This document shows positions 7,808-14,435 of a stretch of DNA of 19,360 nt, in pieces. Location of the stretch: positions 1 through 19,360 of the forward strand of contig CAMCTP010000010.1 of the NCBI GenBank assembly GCA_945878495.1. Reading direction: 5' to 3'. The notes beneath the pieces were generated by a model, which was not told the origin of the DNA, did no database searches, and worked only from the letters and a program-made list of their open reading frames with translations. Position 1 is the first letter of the stretch. Each line of letters opens with the position of its first letter. The stretch comes from Rickettsia typhi. Its GTDB lineage: Bacteria; Pseudomonadota; Alphaproteobacteria; Rickettsiales; Deianiraeaceae. Both the position numbers and the translations under genes were made by a program.

Positions 7808-8311
7808 ATGTCATCACAGATTAAAGATTTAAACATCGTGCAATCTAGAGCTATTGTGTTTAATTCTAAAAATGAACTTCTGTTGGTTTCAAAAAATGGA
7901 ACTAGGTGGAGCTTGCCGGGTGGAACGGTAAATAAACATTATCAATTATATCAATTGGCTGCAGACGAGGTTTTTGAAGAAACCGGCCTCAGCGTTAAAG
8001 TGAATTATTTGGCGTATTATTTGCAGGAAAAATGGGATGTGAATAATGGATTTTGGCATTTTAATGAACGAATCGAACATCCATTTACAGGGCATTGTCT
8101 TGTATTAGCTTATTATTGTGAGATTATTGGAAATGAAGATTTAGATCCAAATTGGATTGATAAAGATCATAATGTAATTAAATTTAAAAAATTTGTTAAT
8201 GAGTCTGAATTTTTAGATCTGTTATTAAACAAAAATATCGCACAAGATGAGTTGTTAGAGTTGACTTTTCAGAAAATTAAAAATCTTCACAATCAACACT
8301 TATTTATCTGA
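7808..8311 (+). CDS. Nudix hydrolase, atypical box
   Basis: The 167-residue protein has a Nudix-fold N-terminal half: VQSRAIVFNSKNELLLVSK (strands) and WSLPGGTV leading into the Nudix helix, which ends DEVFEETGL. Against the consensus GX5EX7REUXEEXGU, the middle Glu is Tyr and the Arg is Asp, while the metal-binding Glu residues of the EUXEE part are kept. Hydrolysis of an X-linked nucleoside diphosphate is therefore plausible but the substrate is unknown. The C-terminal 50 residues are Lys/Leu/Asn-rich and not recognisable. It lies five bases after the beta-lactamase stop and is probably co-transcribed with it. No Shine-Dalgarno site is seen before the ATG. Confidence 0.85.
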   Translation: MSSQIKDLNIVQSRAIVFNSKNELLLVSKNGTRWSLPGGTVNKHYQLYQLAADEVFEETGLSVKVNYLAYYLQEKWDVNNGFWHFNERIEHPFTGHCLVLAYYCEIIGNEDLDPNWIDKDHNVIKFKKFVNESEFLDLLLNKNIAQDELLELTFQKIKNLHNQHLFI

Positions 8312-8323
8312 TGAAATTTATTA

Positions 8324-8349
8324 TTGACAATTCTGATATTTAATATAAA
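8324..8349 (+). promoter_or_regulatory. candidate promoter for ilvD
   Basis: TTGACA (8324-8329) and TATAAA (8344-8349) with a 14-base spacer lie in the 65-base gap before ilvD. A start near 8356 would leave a leader of about 20 bases. The spacing is short, so this is a tentative call. The TTGACAATT start is shared with the sites at 1574 and 6961. Confidence 0.35.
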
Positions 8350-8376
8350 TTATCTGTGCATAAGTTTTTTTAATCA

Positions 8377-10197
8377 ATGAGCTATAAATCTAGTATTTTT
8401 CAGGAAAAAAGAATGGCTGGAGCGAGAAGTCTTTGGCATGCAACCGGTACATTTGACGCAAAAAAGCCGTTAATAGCAGTCGTAAATTCATATTCGCAAT
8501 TTGTGCCCGGTCATACTCATTTGGCGCCGATTGGACGAATTGTTTGCGAAGAAATTGAACGAGCAGGAGCAAATGCCAAAGAATTTAACACTATTGCAAT
8601 AGACGATGGGATAGCCATGGGTCATGATGGAATGCTTTATTCACTTCCGTCAAGAGATGTAATAGCTGACTCGATTGAGTACGTTGTAAATGCTCACAAG
8701 GCTGATGCAATGATCTGTATTTCAAATTGTGATAAAATAACGCCGGGAATGTTGATGGCCGCAATGAGGCTGAATATTCCGGCAATTTTCGTATCAGGCG
8801 GACCTATGGAGGCTGGAAAAATCCCATCAGAGGGCAATAAAGCAGTTGATTTGGTTGATGCTATGGTTATTGCGGGTGATAGATCGGCAAGCGATGAAAA
8901 GGTTTTAGAGTATGAAATGTCAGCTTGTCCAACATGCGGATCGTGCTCCGGTATGTTCACCGCAAATTCCATGAATTGCCTTGTCGAGGCCTTGGGTTTG
9001 GGATTGGCGGCAAATGGATCGCTTTTAGCAACCCACGCTTTACGAAAAACGCTTTTTGTTAATGCGGCTAAAATGATAGTTGAGAATACAAAAAAATGCT
9101 ATGAATCCAAAATGGAGGAGTTTTTACCACGATCAATAGCCACGAAACAGGCTTTTGAGAATGCTATGATGCTTGATGTTTCAATGGGCGGCTCAACGAA
9201 TACAATATTGCATATTCTGGCGATTGCAAAAGAGGCTGATGTTGATTTTACATTGGAAGATATTGATAAACTATCGAGAAAAATTCCAACCCTTTGTAAG
9301 GTTGCACCGTCATCAGATTATCACATGGAGGATGTTCATCGTGCGGGCGGGGTAATTGGAATATTGGCAGAATTGAAAAGAGCAGGTTTCTTGAACCAAG
9401 ATTGCCACACAGTTTATGGAAAATCGATCGCCGAGGTAATTGATGAAAATGACATTATGAATCAAAAAAATATAAATGCAAAGTTTATATACTCTGCTGC
9501 ACCTGGTGGAGTAAAGTCGGTCACTGCATTTTCTCAGGAAAGATACCATCAAATTCTTGATAATGATAGGAAGTCGGGCTGCATAAGATCGGCTGAAAAT
9601 GCTTATTCAAAAGACGGTGGTTTAGCTGTTCTTTATGGAAATTTAGCCACCGAGGGCTGTGTTGTTAAAACCGCAGGAGTTGACGAATCAATTTGGGATT
9701 TTACTGGTAAAGCAGTGGTATTTGAAAGTCAAGATAGTGCTGTAGATGGAATTTTAAATGGCAAAATCGTGGCTGGTGATGTTGTAGTTATTAGATTTGA
9801 AGGTCCAGCTGGAGGGCCGGGGATGCAGGAAATGCTTTATCCAACAACGTATTTAAAGTCTATGGGCCTTGGAAAATCCTGTGCCTTAATTACAGATGGA
9901 AGATTTTCTGGCGGAACATCTGGTCTCTCAATAGGTCATGTTTCAAAAGAAGCTGCAGAGGGTGGAAACATCGCACTTGTAAAGGATGGCGATTTAATTG
10001 AAATTAGCATTAAAAATCGTTCAATTAATTTATTAGTTGATGCCGATGAGTTAAACTCAAGAAGAGAAGCCATGATTGCAAAATTTGGCACAGGTCTTTG
10101 GTTGCCGGAAAATCGTGATAGAAAGATTTCTCGTGCACTTCAAATGTACGCAAGAAATGTTTCAAATGCATCAAAAGGAGCTGTTGTTGGATGGTGA
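8377..10197 (+). CDS. ilvD: dihydroxy-acid dehydratase
   Basis: IlvD dehydrates 2,3-dihydroxy-isovalerate and 2,3-dihydroxy-3-methylvalerate to the 2-oxo acids that give valine and isoleucine; 2-oxoisovalerate is also the LeuA substrate. At 606 residues it has family length and reads colinearly with the E. coli enzyme. Seen are KPLIAVVNS near the N-terminus, DDGIAMGHDGMLYSLPSR, the iron-sulphur cysteine motifs CISNCDKITPGM and CPTCGSCSGMFTANSMN, KVAPSSDYHMEDVHRAGG, and the C-terminal GPAGGPGMQEMLYPTTYLK and TDGRFSGGTSGLSIGH blocks. The Fe-S cluster makes it an oxygen-sensitive cytoplasmic enzyme. It has its own upstream gap and overlaps the following GNAT gene by seven bases. No sign of decay. 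Confidence 0.97.
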   Translation: MSYKSSIFQEKRMAGARSLWHATGTFDAKKPLIAVVNSYSQFVPGHTHLAPIGRIVCEEIERAGANAKEFNTIAIDDGIAMGHDGMLYSLPSRDVIADSIEYVVNAHKADAMICISNCDKITPGMLMAAMRLNIPAIFVSGGPMEAGKIPSEGNKAVDLVDAMVIAGDRSASDEKVLEYEMSACPTCGSCSGMFTANSMNCLVEALGLGLAANGSLLATHALRKTLFVNAAKMIVENTKKCYESKMEEFLPRSIATKQAFENAMMLDVSMGGSTNTILHILAIAKEADVDFTLEDIDKLSRKIPTLCKVAPSSDYHMEDVHRAGGVIGILAELKRAGFLNQDCHTVYGKSIAEVIDENDIMNQKNINAKFIYSAAPGGVKSVTAFSQERYHQILDNDRKSGCIRSAENAYSKDGGLAVLYGNLATEGCVVKTAGVDESIWDFTGKAVVFESQDSAVDGILNGKIVAGDVVVIRFEGPAGGPGMQEMLYPTTYLKSMGLGKSCALITDGRFSGGTSGLSIGHVSKEAAEGGNIALVKDGDLIEISIKNRSINLLVDADELNSRREAMIAKFGTGLWLPENRDRKISRALQMYARNVSNASKGAVVGW

Positions 10198-10664
10198 CTG
10201 TAAATATGAAAACACGAAAAGTTGAACATCAAGATATATCATGGATGGTTGATTTAAGTTATCAAAAACGACTGGAATATTCTAAACATCAGCCAAATTT
10301 TTGGCGAATGGCAGAAAATTCAAACGAAATACAGAGGGAATGGCTTGAGGAAGAGTTGAAAAATCCCAAAGTAATAGCTTTATGTTGTAATGATAAATCA
10401 GGCTTTATTGTTGGAAAATTGATCATGCCCCCAGAAGTTTATAGCGCAGGGTTGACTTTAATGATTGATGATTTTTGCGTAAAAAATCTAGATTTATGGA
10501 GTACGATTGGAAAAATGCTTATCGATGATTGCGGTAAAATTGCGAAGGAAATTGGAGCAAAGCAATTTTTGGTAGTCTCTGGAGATCATGATAAAGAGAA
10601 AAATCAATTACTTGAAAGCATTGATTTAACTATTGCAAGCAGGTGGTACACGAAAGAGTTGTGA
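10191..10664 (+). CDS. GNAT-like acetyltransferase, diverged
   Basis: This 157-residue protein has a GNAT-like layout: N-terminal KVEHQDISWMVDLSYQKR, a central strand LTLMIDDFCV, then LDLWSTIGKMLIDDCGKIAKEIGAKQFLVVSG, which matches the acetyl-CoA-binding helix and next strand. The canonical R/QxxGxG/A loop is not clearly present, so catalysis is uncertain. The start is ATG 10191, overlapping the ilvD stop in another frame. GGAG at 10177-10180 lies ten bases upstream, the only clear Shine-Dalgarno-like site in the window. GTG 10194 and ATG 10206 are alternatives. It is translationally coupled to ilvD; a functional link to the pathway is not shown. Confidence 0.72.
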   Translation: MVTVNMKTRKVEHQDISWMVDLSYQKRLEYSKHQPNFWRMAENSNEIQREWLEEELKNPKVIALCCNDKSGFIVGKLIMPPEVYSAGLTLMIDDFCVKNLDLWSTIGKMLIDDCGKIAKEIGAKQFLVVSGDHDKEKNQLLESIDLTIASRWYTKEL

Positions 10665-10897
10665 TTTAATTAACGATTAGACATGTAAAGCAAATATTGC
10701 AAAATACACTGATTAGTGAGACTTATTTTGGGATGATAAAAATTCGCAGTGAAAAAAGCCCCATAGTGTCCGATGAAATGCAAAGGTATTCTATGAATTA
10801 AAAGAGAATAACACTTTAATATTGAGCAATATAAGATTTGAAAATTAAAGAATGCATTTCTAGTTTTTTGCAATTTTATTGACAATGCCAGAGCATC
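10665..10897. other. gene-free stretch between the GNAT gene and the rpmJ terminator
   Basis: I see no credible gene here. A minus-strand open frame of about 80 codons covers it but begins at a GTG inside the rpmJ terminator stem and has no recognisable motif. A TTGACA occurs at 10879-10884 on the plus strand without a convincing -10. No tRNA-like, repeat or insertion-sequence structure was recognised. It could be a decayed gene or an unrecognised small RNA region. Confidence 0.5.
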
Positions 10898-10937
10898 AAA
10901 AATAAAAAGCACCTAGAATTTTTATGCTCTAGGTGCT
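10898..10937 (-). terminator. rho-independent terminator of rpmJ
   Basis: A perfect 10-base-pair stem, AGCACCTAGA (10908-10917) with TCTAGGTGCT (10928-10937), encloses a 10-base loop. On the minus strand it is followed by TTTTATTTTT (10907 down to 10898). It lies about 30 bases after the rpmJ stop, so it ends rpmJ transcription. In the plus direction no comparable U-run follows. Confidence 0.9.
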
Positions 10938-10966
10938 CTAAATATTGATATTTTTAGATTAGTGAA

Positions 10967-11092
10967 TTACCCTTGGCGAGTTTTCATTCTTGGTTTTTTC
11001 TTGTTTAAAACATAGACTCTACCTTTTCTTCTAACAACTATATTGTCTTTATCTCTCGTTTTTGCACTTTTTAGCGAATTTTTTATTTTCAT
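10967..11092 (-). CDS. rpmJ: 50S ribosomal protein L36
   Basis: This 41-residue, highly basic protein starts MKIKNSLKSAKTRDKDN and continues with VVRRKGRVYVLNKKKPRMKTRQG, an end-to-end match to the alphaproteobacterial L36 pattern. L36 binds 23S rRNA in the large subunit. There are no cysteines, so this is the zinc-free (C-minus) form rather than the 4-Cys zinc-ribbon form. It is monocistronic, with a strong terminator downstream and kdsA divergent upstream. TTGACA on the minus strand (11137-11142) is a plausible -35, but no good -10 was found. Confidence 0.95.
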   Translation of the reverse strand: MKIKNSLKSAKTRDKDNIVVRRKGRVYVLNKKKPRMKTRQG

Positions 11093-11201
11093 TGTTTTTC
11101 AAAACAGTTAAACCAAGATGTAATCTATTATTTTATTGTCAAGTATTTTTTTCTTGCTTTTTGTCTTGGTTTGGATATTGTTTGGCAAGATATATTATTT
11201 T

Positions 11202-12032
11202 ATGCAAAATACAATAAAAGCAGGCAATGTTGAAATTTCAAACAGAAAAAAAATGGTTTTGATTTCTGGTCCATGTCAGATAGAATCGAGGGATCATGCC
11301 GTTTTTATGGCGAAATCAATAGCGGAAATTTGCAAAAAACTTGATATAGGGTATATTTTTAAATCTTCATTTGATAAAGCAAATAGAAGTAGCGCAAAAA
11401 GCCAAAGAGGCATAGGGATTGATGCTGCGATAGACATTTTTAAGGAAATAAAAGAAACCATAGGTTGTCCGATTTTAACCGATGTTCACGATGTTGAGCA
11501 ATGTAAAATAATGGGTGAAGTTGTTGATATCTTGCAAATACCGGCATTTTTATGTCGTCAAACCGATTTATTAAAAGCTGCAGCTACAACTGGCAAGATT
11601 GTAAATGTAAAAAAAGGGCAATTTTTAGCTCCTTGGGATGCGAAAAATATTGTCGAAAAACTAGAACATTTTGGCAGCAAAAATATCATGCTAACTGAGC
11701 GTGGAACGAGTTTTGGATATAATACCCTCGTTTCAGATATGAGGGGATTGTCTATTATGTCGGATTTTGGATATCCGGTAATTTTTGATGCAACTCATTC
11801 GGTTCAGCAACCGGGAGGGCTTGGAGGCGCATCTGGCGGCGATAGAAAATTTGTTAAACTTTTAGGTCGTGCTGCATTAGCTGCAACACCGATAGCTGGA
11901 ATTTTTGCCGAGGTTCATGAAAATCCTGATTGTGCACCAAGTGACGGACCTTGCATGTTGAGGCTCGATACACTAGAGAAAACGCTATCTGAATTTTTAG
12001 CAATTGACAGCCTGACAAAACAGGCTGAATAG
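11202..12032 (+). CDS. kdsA: 3-deoxy-D-manno-octulosonate 8-phosphate synthase
   Basis: KdsA condenses phosphoenolpyruvate and arabinose 5-phosphate to KDO-8-phosphate, the first committed step of KDO for the LPS inner core. The 276-residue product shows GPCQIES (23-29), FKSSFDKANRSS, LTDVHD, IPAFLCRQTDLL, KKGQFLAPWD, TERGTSFGYNTLVSDMRGL, FDATHSVQQPGG and AEVHENPDCAPSDGP. Cys25 in GPCQIES, where the E. coli enzyme has Asn, points to the metal-dependent class; the matching His and Glu are present. The open frame extends upstream from a TTG at 11136 through 22 hydrophobic residues that the family lacks, so ATG 11202 is chosen. A KDO-containing outer membrane is implied. The TatC-like ORF starts two bases after the stop. 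Confidence 0.95.
   Translation: MQNTIKAGNVEISNRKKMVLISGPCQIESRDHAVFMAKSIAEICKKLDIGYIFKSSFDKANRSSAKSQRGIGIDAAIDIFKEIKETIGCPILTDVHDVEQCKIMGEVVDILQIPAFLCRQTDLLKAAATTGKIVNVKKGQFLAPWDAKNIVEKLEHFGSKNIMLTERGTSFGYNTLVSDMRGLSIMSDFGYPVIFDATHSVQQPGGLGGASGGDRKFVKLLGRAALAATPIAGIFAEVHENPDCAPSDGPCMLRLDTLEKTLSEFLAIDSLTKQAE
12008..12027 (+). other. hairpin at the kdsA/tatC-like junction
   Basis: CAGCCTG (12008-12014) and CAGGCTG (12021-12027) form a perfect 7-base-pair, GC-rich stem with a 6-base loop across the last kdsA codons, ending seven bases before the next ATG. No U-run follows, so it is not a standard terminator. It could limit translation or transcription into the TatC-like ORF, or stabilise the kdsA message end. 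Confidence 0.55.
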
Positions 12033-12034
12033 TT

Positions 12035-12427
12035 ATGAAAGAAATGAGTTTTTGGATGCACATCAAAGATCTAAAGCTCGCTTTTTTGAGAGTATTGATG
12101 GTATTTCTCGTGTTGCTAGGATGCTTTTATTCATATCATTCTTATATATTAAAAATTCTTTTGCATCATTTAGATGGCAAACAAATTGGTGATATAATTT
12201 TCACCAACATAATCGACGGTTTCGTATTCCGACTAGATGTATCAGCCTCATTATCAATTTTAGCACTATTGCCATATCTAATGATTGAGGCGTATTTGTT
12301 TGTTAGATGTGCATTGAAGGATAGAGAGATATTTATTTTACCATGTATTCTATTATTTTGTATTACACTTTTTACCATCGGATGTAGTGTAGCATATTTT
12401 TATATTTTACCAAATGCGATTGTGTAA
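12035..12427 (+). CDS. tatC: truncated TatC-like membrane protein (probable remnant)
   Basis: The 130 residues align in pattern with the first half of TatC, the twin-arginine translocase receptor (usual length about 240-260). Visible are an N-terminal HIKDLKLAFLR where TatC has HLxELRxR, a first membrane helix (about 17-37), a periplasmic loop with FTNIIDGFVFRLDVS, a second helix, LFVRCALKDRE in place of the FxxPaLxxxE motif (Glu kept, Pro lost), and a third helix ending AYFYILPNAIV. Helices 4-6 are absent: the stop is followed at once by a terminator, with no out-of-frame continuation. It probably lost function and is co-transcribed with kdsA. Whether another tatC exists elsewhere cannot be seen. 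Confidence 0.68.
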   Translation: MKEMSFWMHIKDLKLAFLRVLMVFLVLLGCFYSYHSYILKILLHHLDGKQIGDIIFTNIIDGFVFRLDVSASLSILALLPYLMIEAYLFVRCALKDREIFILPCILLFCITLFTIGCSVAYFYILPNAIV

Positions 12428-12430
12428 TAA

Positions 12431-12470
12431 AAAAAGCTCGACTTTTTTAGAGCCGAGCTTTTTATTTTTA
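12431..12470. terminator. bidirectional terminator between the TatC-like ORF and tuf
   Basis: AAAAAGCTCG (12431-12440) pairs perfectly with CGAGCTTTTT (12454-12463). The plus strand continues in a T-rich tract (to 12470); on the minus strand the A-run at the left stem end reads as a U-run. It sits between two converging genes and should end transcription of both kdsA-tatC and tuf. Confidence 0.88.
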
Positions 12471-12490
12471 ACTTATTGTTAAGTATGTTG

Positions 12491-13663
12491 TTATTCGATG
12501 ATTTCATCAACAACACCAGCACCAACAGTTCTTCCGCCTTCACGAATTGCGAAACGAAGACCTTTTTCAATTGCAACAGGAGTTATAAGTTCCGCTATGA
12601 TTGAAATGTTATCACCAGGCATTACCATTTCAACTCCAGCAGGTAGCTCGATTGAACCAGTAACATCTGTAGTTCTGAAGTAGAACTGAGGTCTGTATCC
12701 TTTGAAGAATGGAGTATGTCTTCCGCCTTCTTCTTTTTTCAATACATATATAGCTCCCTTAAATCTCTTATGAGGAGTGATTGATTTTGGAGCAGCAAGA
12801 ACTTGACCTCTTTCCACGCCTTCTCTATCAATACCACGAAGTAAAATACCAGCATTATCACCAGCTTGAGCTTGATCAAGTTGTTTTCTGAACATTTCAA
12901 CCCCAGTAACAGTAGATTTTTTAGTATCATGGAAACCAACGATTTCTATTTCTTCACCAATTTTAACAGCACCTCTTTCAACTCTACCAGTTACAACGGT
13001 ACCACGTCCAGAGATTGAGAATACATCTTCAACTGACATCAAGAAAGGTTTATCCATTTCTCTTGCAGGAGTTTCTATCCATTCATCAACTGCAGCCATT
13101 AGTTTGTTAATCGCCTCTTCACCTTCAGGAGTTCCTTCAAGTCCTTTAAGAGCTGAACCTTGTATGATAGGCGTATTGTCGCCGTCGAATCCATATTTTG
13201 AAAGTAATTCTCTTAGCTCCATTTCAACCAATTCAAGCATATCAGCGTCAGCTATGTCGCATTTGTTTAGGAATACAACCATTTTTTTAACACCAACCTG
13301 ACTTGCAAGAAGAATGTGCTCTCTAGTTTGAGGCATTGGTCCATCTGTACCAGCACAAACAAGAATAGCTCCATCCATTTGAGCCGCACCTGTAATCATG
13401 TTTTTTACATAATCGGCGTGACCAGGACAGTCAACGTGAGCATAGTGTCTGTTTACAGTTTCATATTCAACGTGAGCGGTTGAAATTGTTATACCACGAG
13501 CTTTTTCTTCAGGAGCCTTATCGATTGAATCGTATGCTGTAGCAGTAGCACCACCAGCTTTAGCAAGAACCGAAGTTATAGCTGCAGTTAAAGTTGTTTT
13601 ACCGTGGTCTACGTGACCGATTGTACCGACATTTACGTGCGGTTTTGATCTGTTAAATTTCAT
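12491..13663 (-). CDS. tuf: elongation factor EF-Tu
   Basis: EF-Tu delivers aminoacyl-tRNA to the ribosome as a GTP complex. The 390 residues are slightly shorter than the E. coli protein. G-domain motifs are all present: GHVDHGKTT (G1), the ARGIT switch I region, DCPGHADYV (G3), NKCD (G4) and GSALK (G5 region), followed by two beta-barrel domains with FSISGRGTVVTGRVERG, FRKQLDQAQAGDNAG and RPQFYFRTTDVTG. The G1 segment lies at about 19-27. Codon use is more GC-balanced than in neighbours, as expected for a highly expressed gene. It lies 61 bases after rnc, with a promoter candidate in between and a strong terminator after it. No str-operon partner (fusA, rpsG) is adjacent. Confidence 0.98.
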   Translation of the reverse strand: MKFNRSKPHVNVGTIGHVDHGKTTLTAAITSVLAKAGGATATAYDSIDKAPEEKARGITISTAHVEYETVNRHYAHVDCPGHADYVKNMITGAAQMDGAILVCAGTDGPMPQTREHILLASQVGVKKMVVFLNKCDIADADMLELVEMELRELLSKYGFDGDNTPIIQGSALKGLEGTPEGEEAINKLMAAVDEWIETPAREMDKPFLMSVEDVFSISGRGTVVTGRVERGAVKIGEEIEIVGFHDTKKSTVTGVEMFRKQLDQAQAGDNAGILLRGIDREGVERGQVLAAPKSITPHKRFKGAIYVLKKEEGGRHTPFFKGYRPQFYFRTTDVTGSIELPAGVEMVMPGDNISIIAELITPVAIEKGLRFAIREGGRTVGAGVVDEIIE

Positions 13664-13680
13664 AAAATATTTGACATAAA

Positions 13681-13715
13681 TTTACACAATGTAAAGTTGA
13701 AATATTAATAAGCAA
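13681..13715 (-). promoter_or_regulatory. candidate tuf promoter with overlapping inverted repeat
   Basis: On the minus strand, TTGCTT (13710-13715) and TACATT (13688-13693) are separated by 16 bases, matching each box at four of six positions. The -10 lies inside a perfect inverted repeat, TTTACA-CAA-TGTAAA (13681-13695), whose edge is 17 bases before the tuf ATG. The hexamer pair recurs, in reversed order, at the ftsA promoter. It could be an operator or chance in AT-rich DNA. Confidence 0.4.
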
Positions 13716-13724
13716 GTATTTTTT

Positions 13725-14435
13725 TTATCTTATTTTTAAGAGATTAATTATATCAATTGCAGCATTTTTTTCTGCTTCTTTTTTACTTTTACCAATCCCT
13801 ACGCCAACGACATTTTCCCCTTCAATAGTGACTTTTGCTGTAAAAGTTTGTTCATGTCTTGCGCCGGTTATTTCGGTTATTTCATAGATTGGAATGATCT
13901 TATATTTTGCTTGAGAGTATTCTTGGAGTTGATTTTTTGCATCATTAATTATTGCATCCGTTAGATCTGAATTTGATATATATCCAGTCCAATATTTCAA
14001 AATTATATTTTTCGCCGTATTGATATCGGAGTCAAGAAAAATTGCACCAATTAAAGCCTCAAGGGTATTTTCAAGATGAGATTTTTTGGTTCTTCCATCT
14101 GTTTGCTCTTCGCCTTTTGAAAGTATTATAACTTTATCTAAACCTATTTGTAATGCTATTTTTTGCATGGTTTCACCACTTGCAATGATGGAATATTTTT
14201 TCGACAAAGCTCCAGCTTGATCTTCGGGGAACGTTTTGTACAATTCAGAGCCCAAAACAAATGATATAACTCTATCTCCAAGGAATTCAAGCCTTTGATA
14301 TTCAGTCGCTTTATATTTTTTCTTTGCATAAGCACTTGGATGCGTTAATGCCAATATCAAAAGATTCGGTTTTTTAAACTCATAGCTTATTACTTGGTAT
14401 AAATCTTTTAAGTTACCATATTCGAGATTTTTCAT
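13725..14435 (-). CDS. rnc: ribonuclease III
   Basis: RNase III cleaves double-stranded RNA and processes rRNA precursors. The 236 residues comprise the endonuclease domain, with signature YQRLEFLGD (46-54) containing catalytic Glu50 and Asp54 and the second site HLENTLEALIGAIFLD (120-135), and a C-terminal dsRNA-binding domain (about 165-232) with DAKNQLQEYSQ and GIGKSKKEAEKNAA. In the second site Asn123 takes the place of E. coli Asp114, while Glu126 (E. coli Glu117) is kept. The start overlaps the ftsZ stop as ATGA, so translation is coupled to the division operon. That is unusual, since rnc normally sits with lepB and era. Confidence 0.95.
   Translation of the reverse strand: MKNLEYGNLKDLYQVISYEFKKPNLLILALTHPSAYAKKKYKATEYQRLEFLGDRVISFVLGSELYKTFPEDQAGALSKKYSIIASGETMQKIALQIGLDKVIILSKGEEQTDGRTKKSHLENTLEALIGAIFLDSDINTAKNIILKYWTGYISNSDLTDAIINDAKNQLQEYSQAKYKIIPIYEITEITGARHEQTFTAKVTIEGENVVGVGIGKSKKEAEKNAAIDIINLLKIR

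Noticed and set aside
10670..10912. Minus-strand open frame of 80 codons beside rpmJ
   Set aside because: It starts at a GTG inside the rpmJ terminator stem, has no recognisable motif and no promoter; a chance frame is more likely.
11136..11201. Hydrophobic N-terminal extension of KdsA from a TTG start
   Set aside because: KdsA is a cytoplasmic enzyme without such an extension, and ATG 11202 gives the family length; the stretch is intergenic DNA.
12428..12490. A frameshifted continuation of TatC
   Set aside because: The short gap is filled by the terminator hairpin; no helix 4-6 coding sequence is present in any frame.
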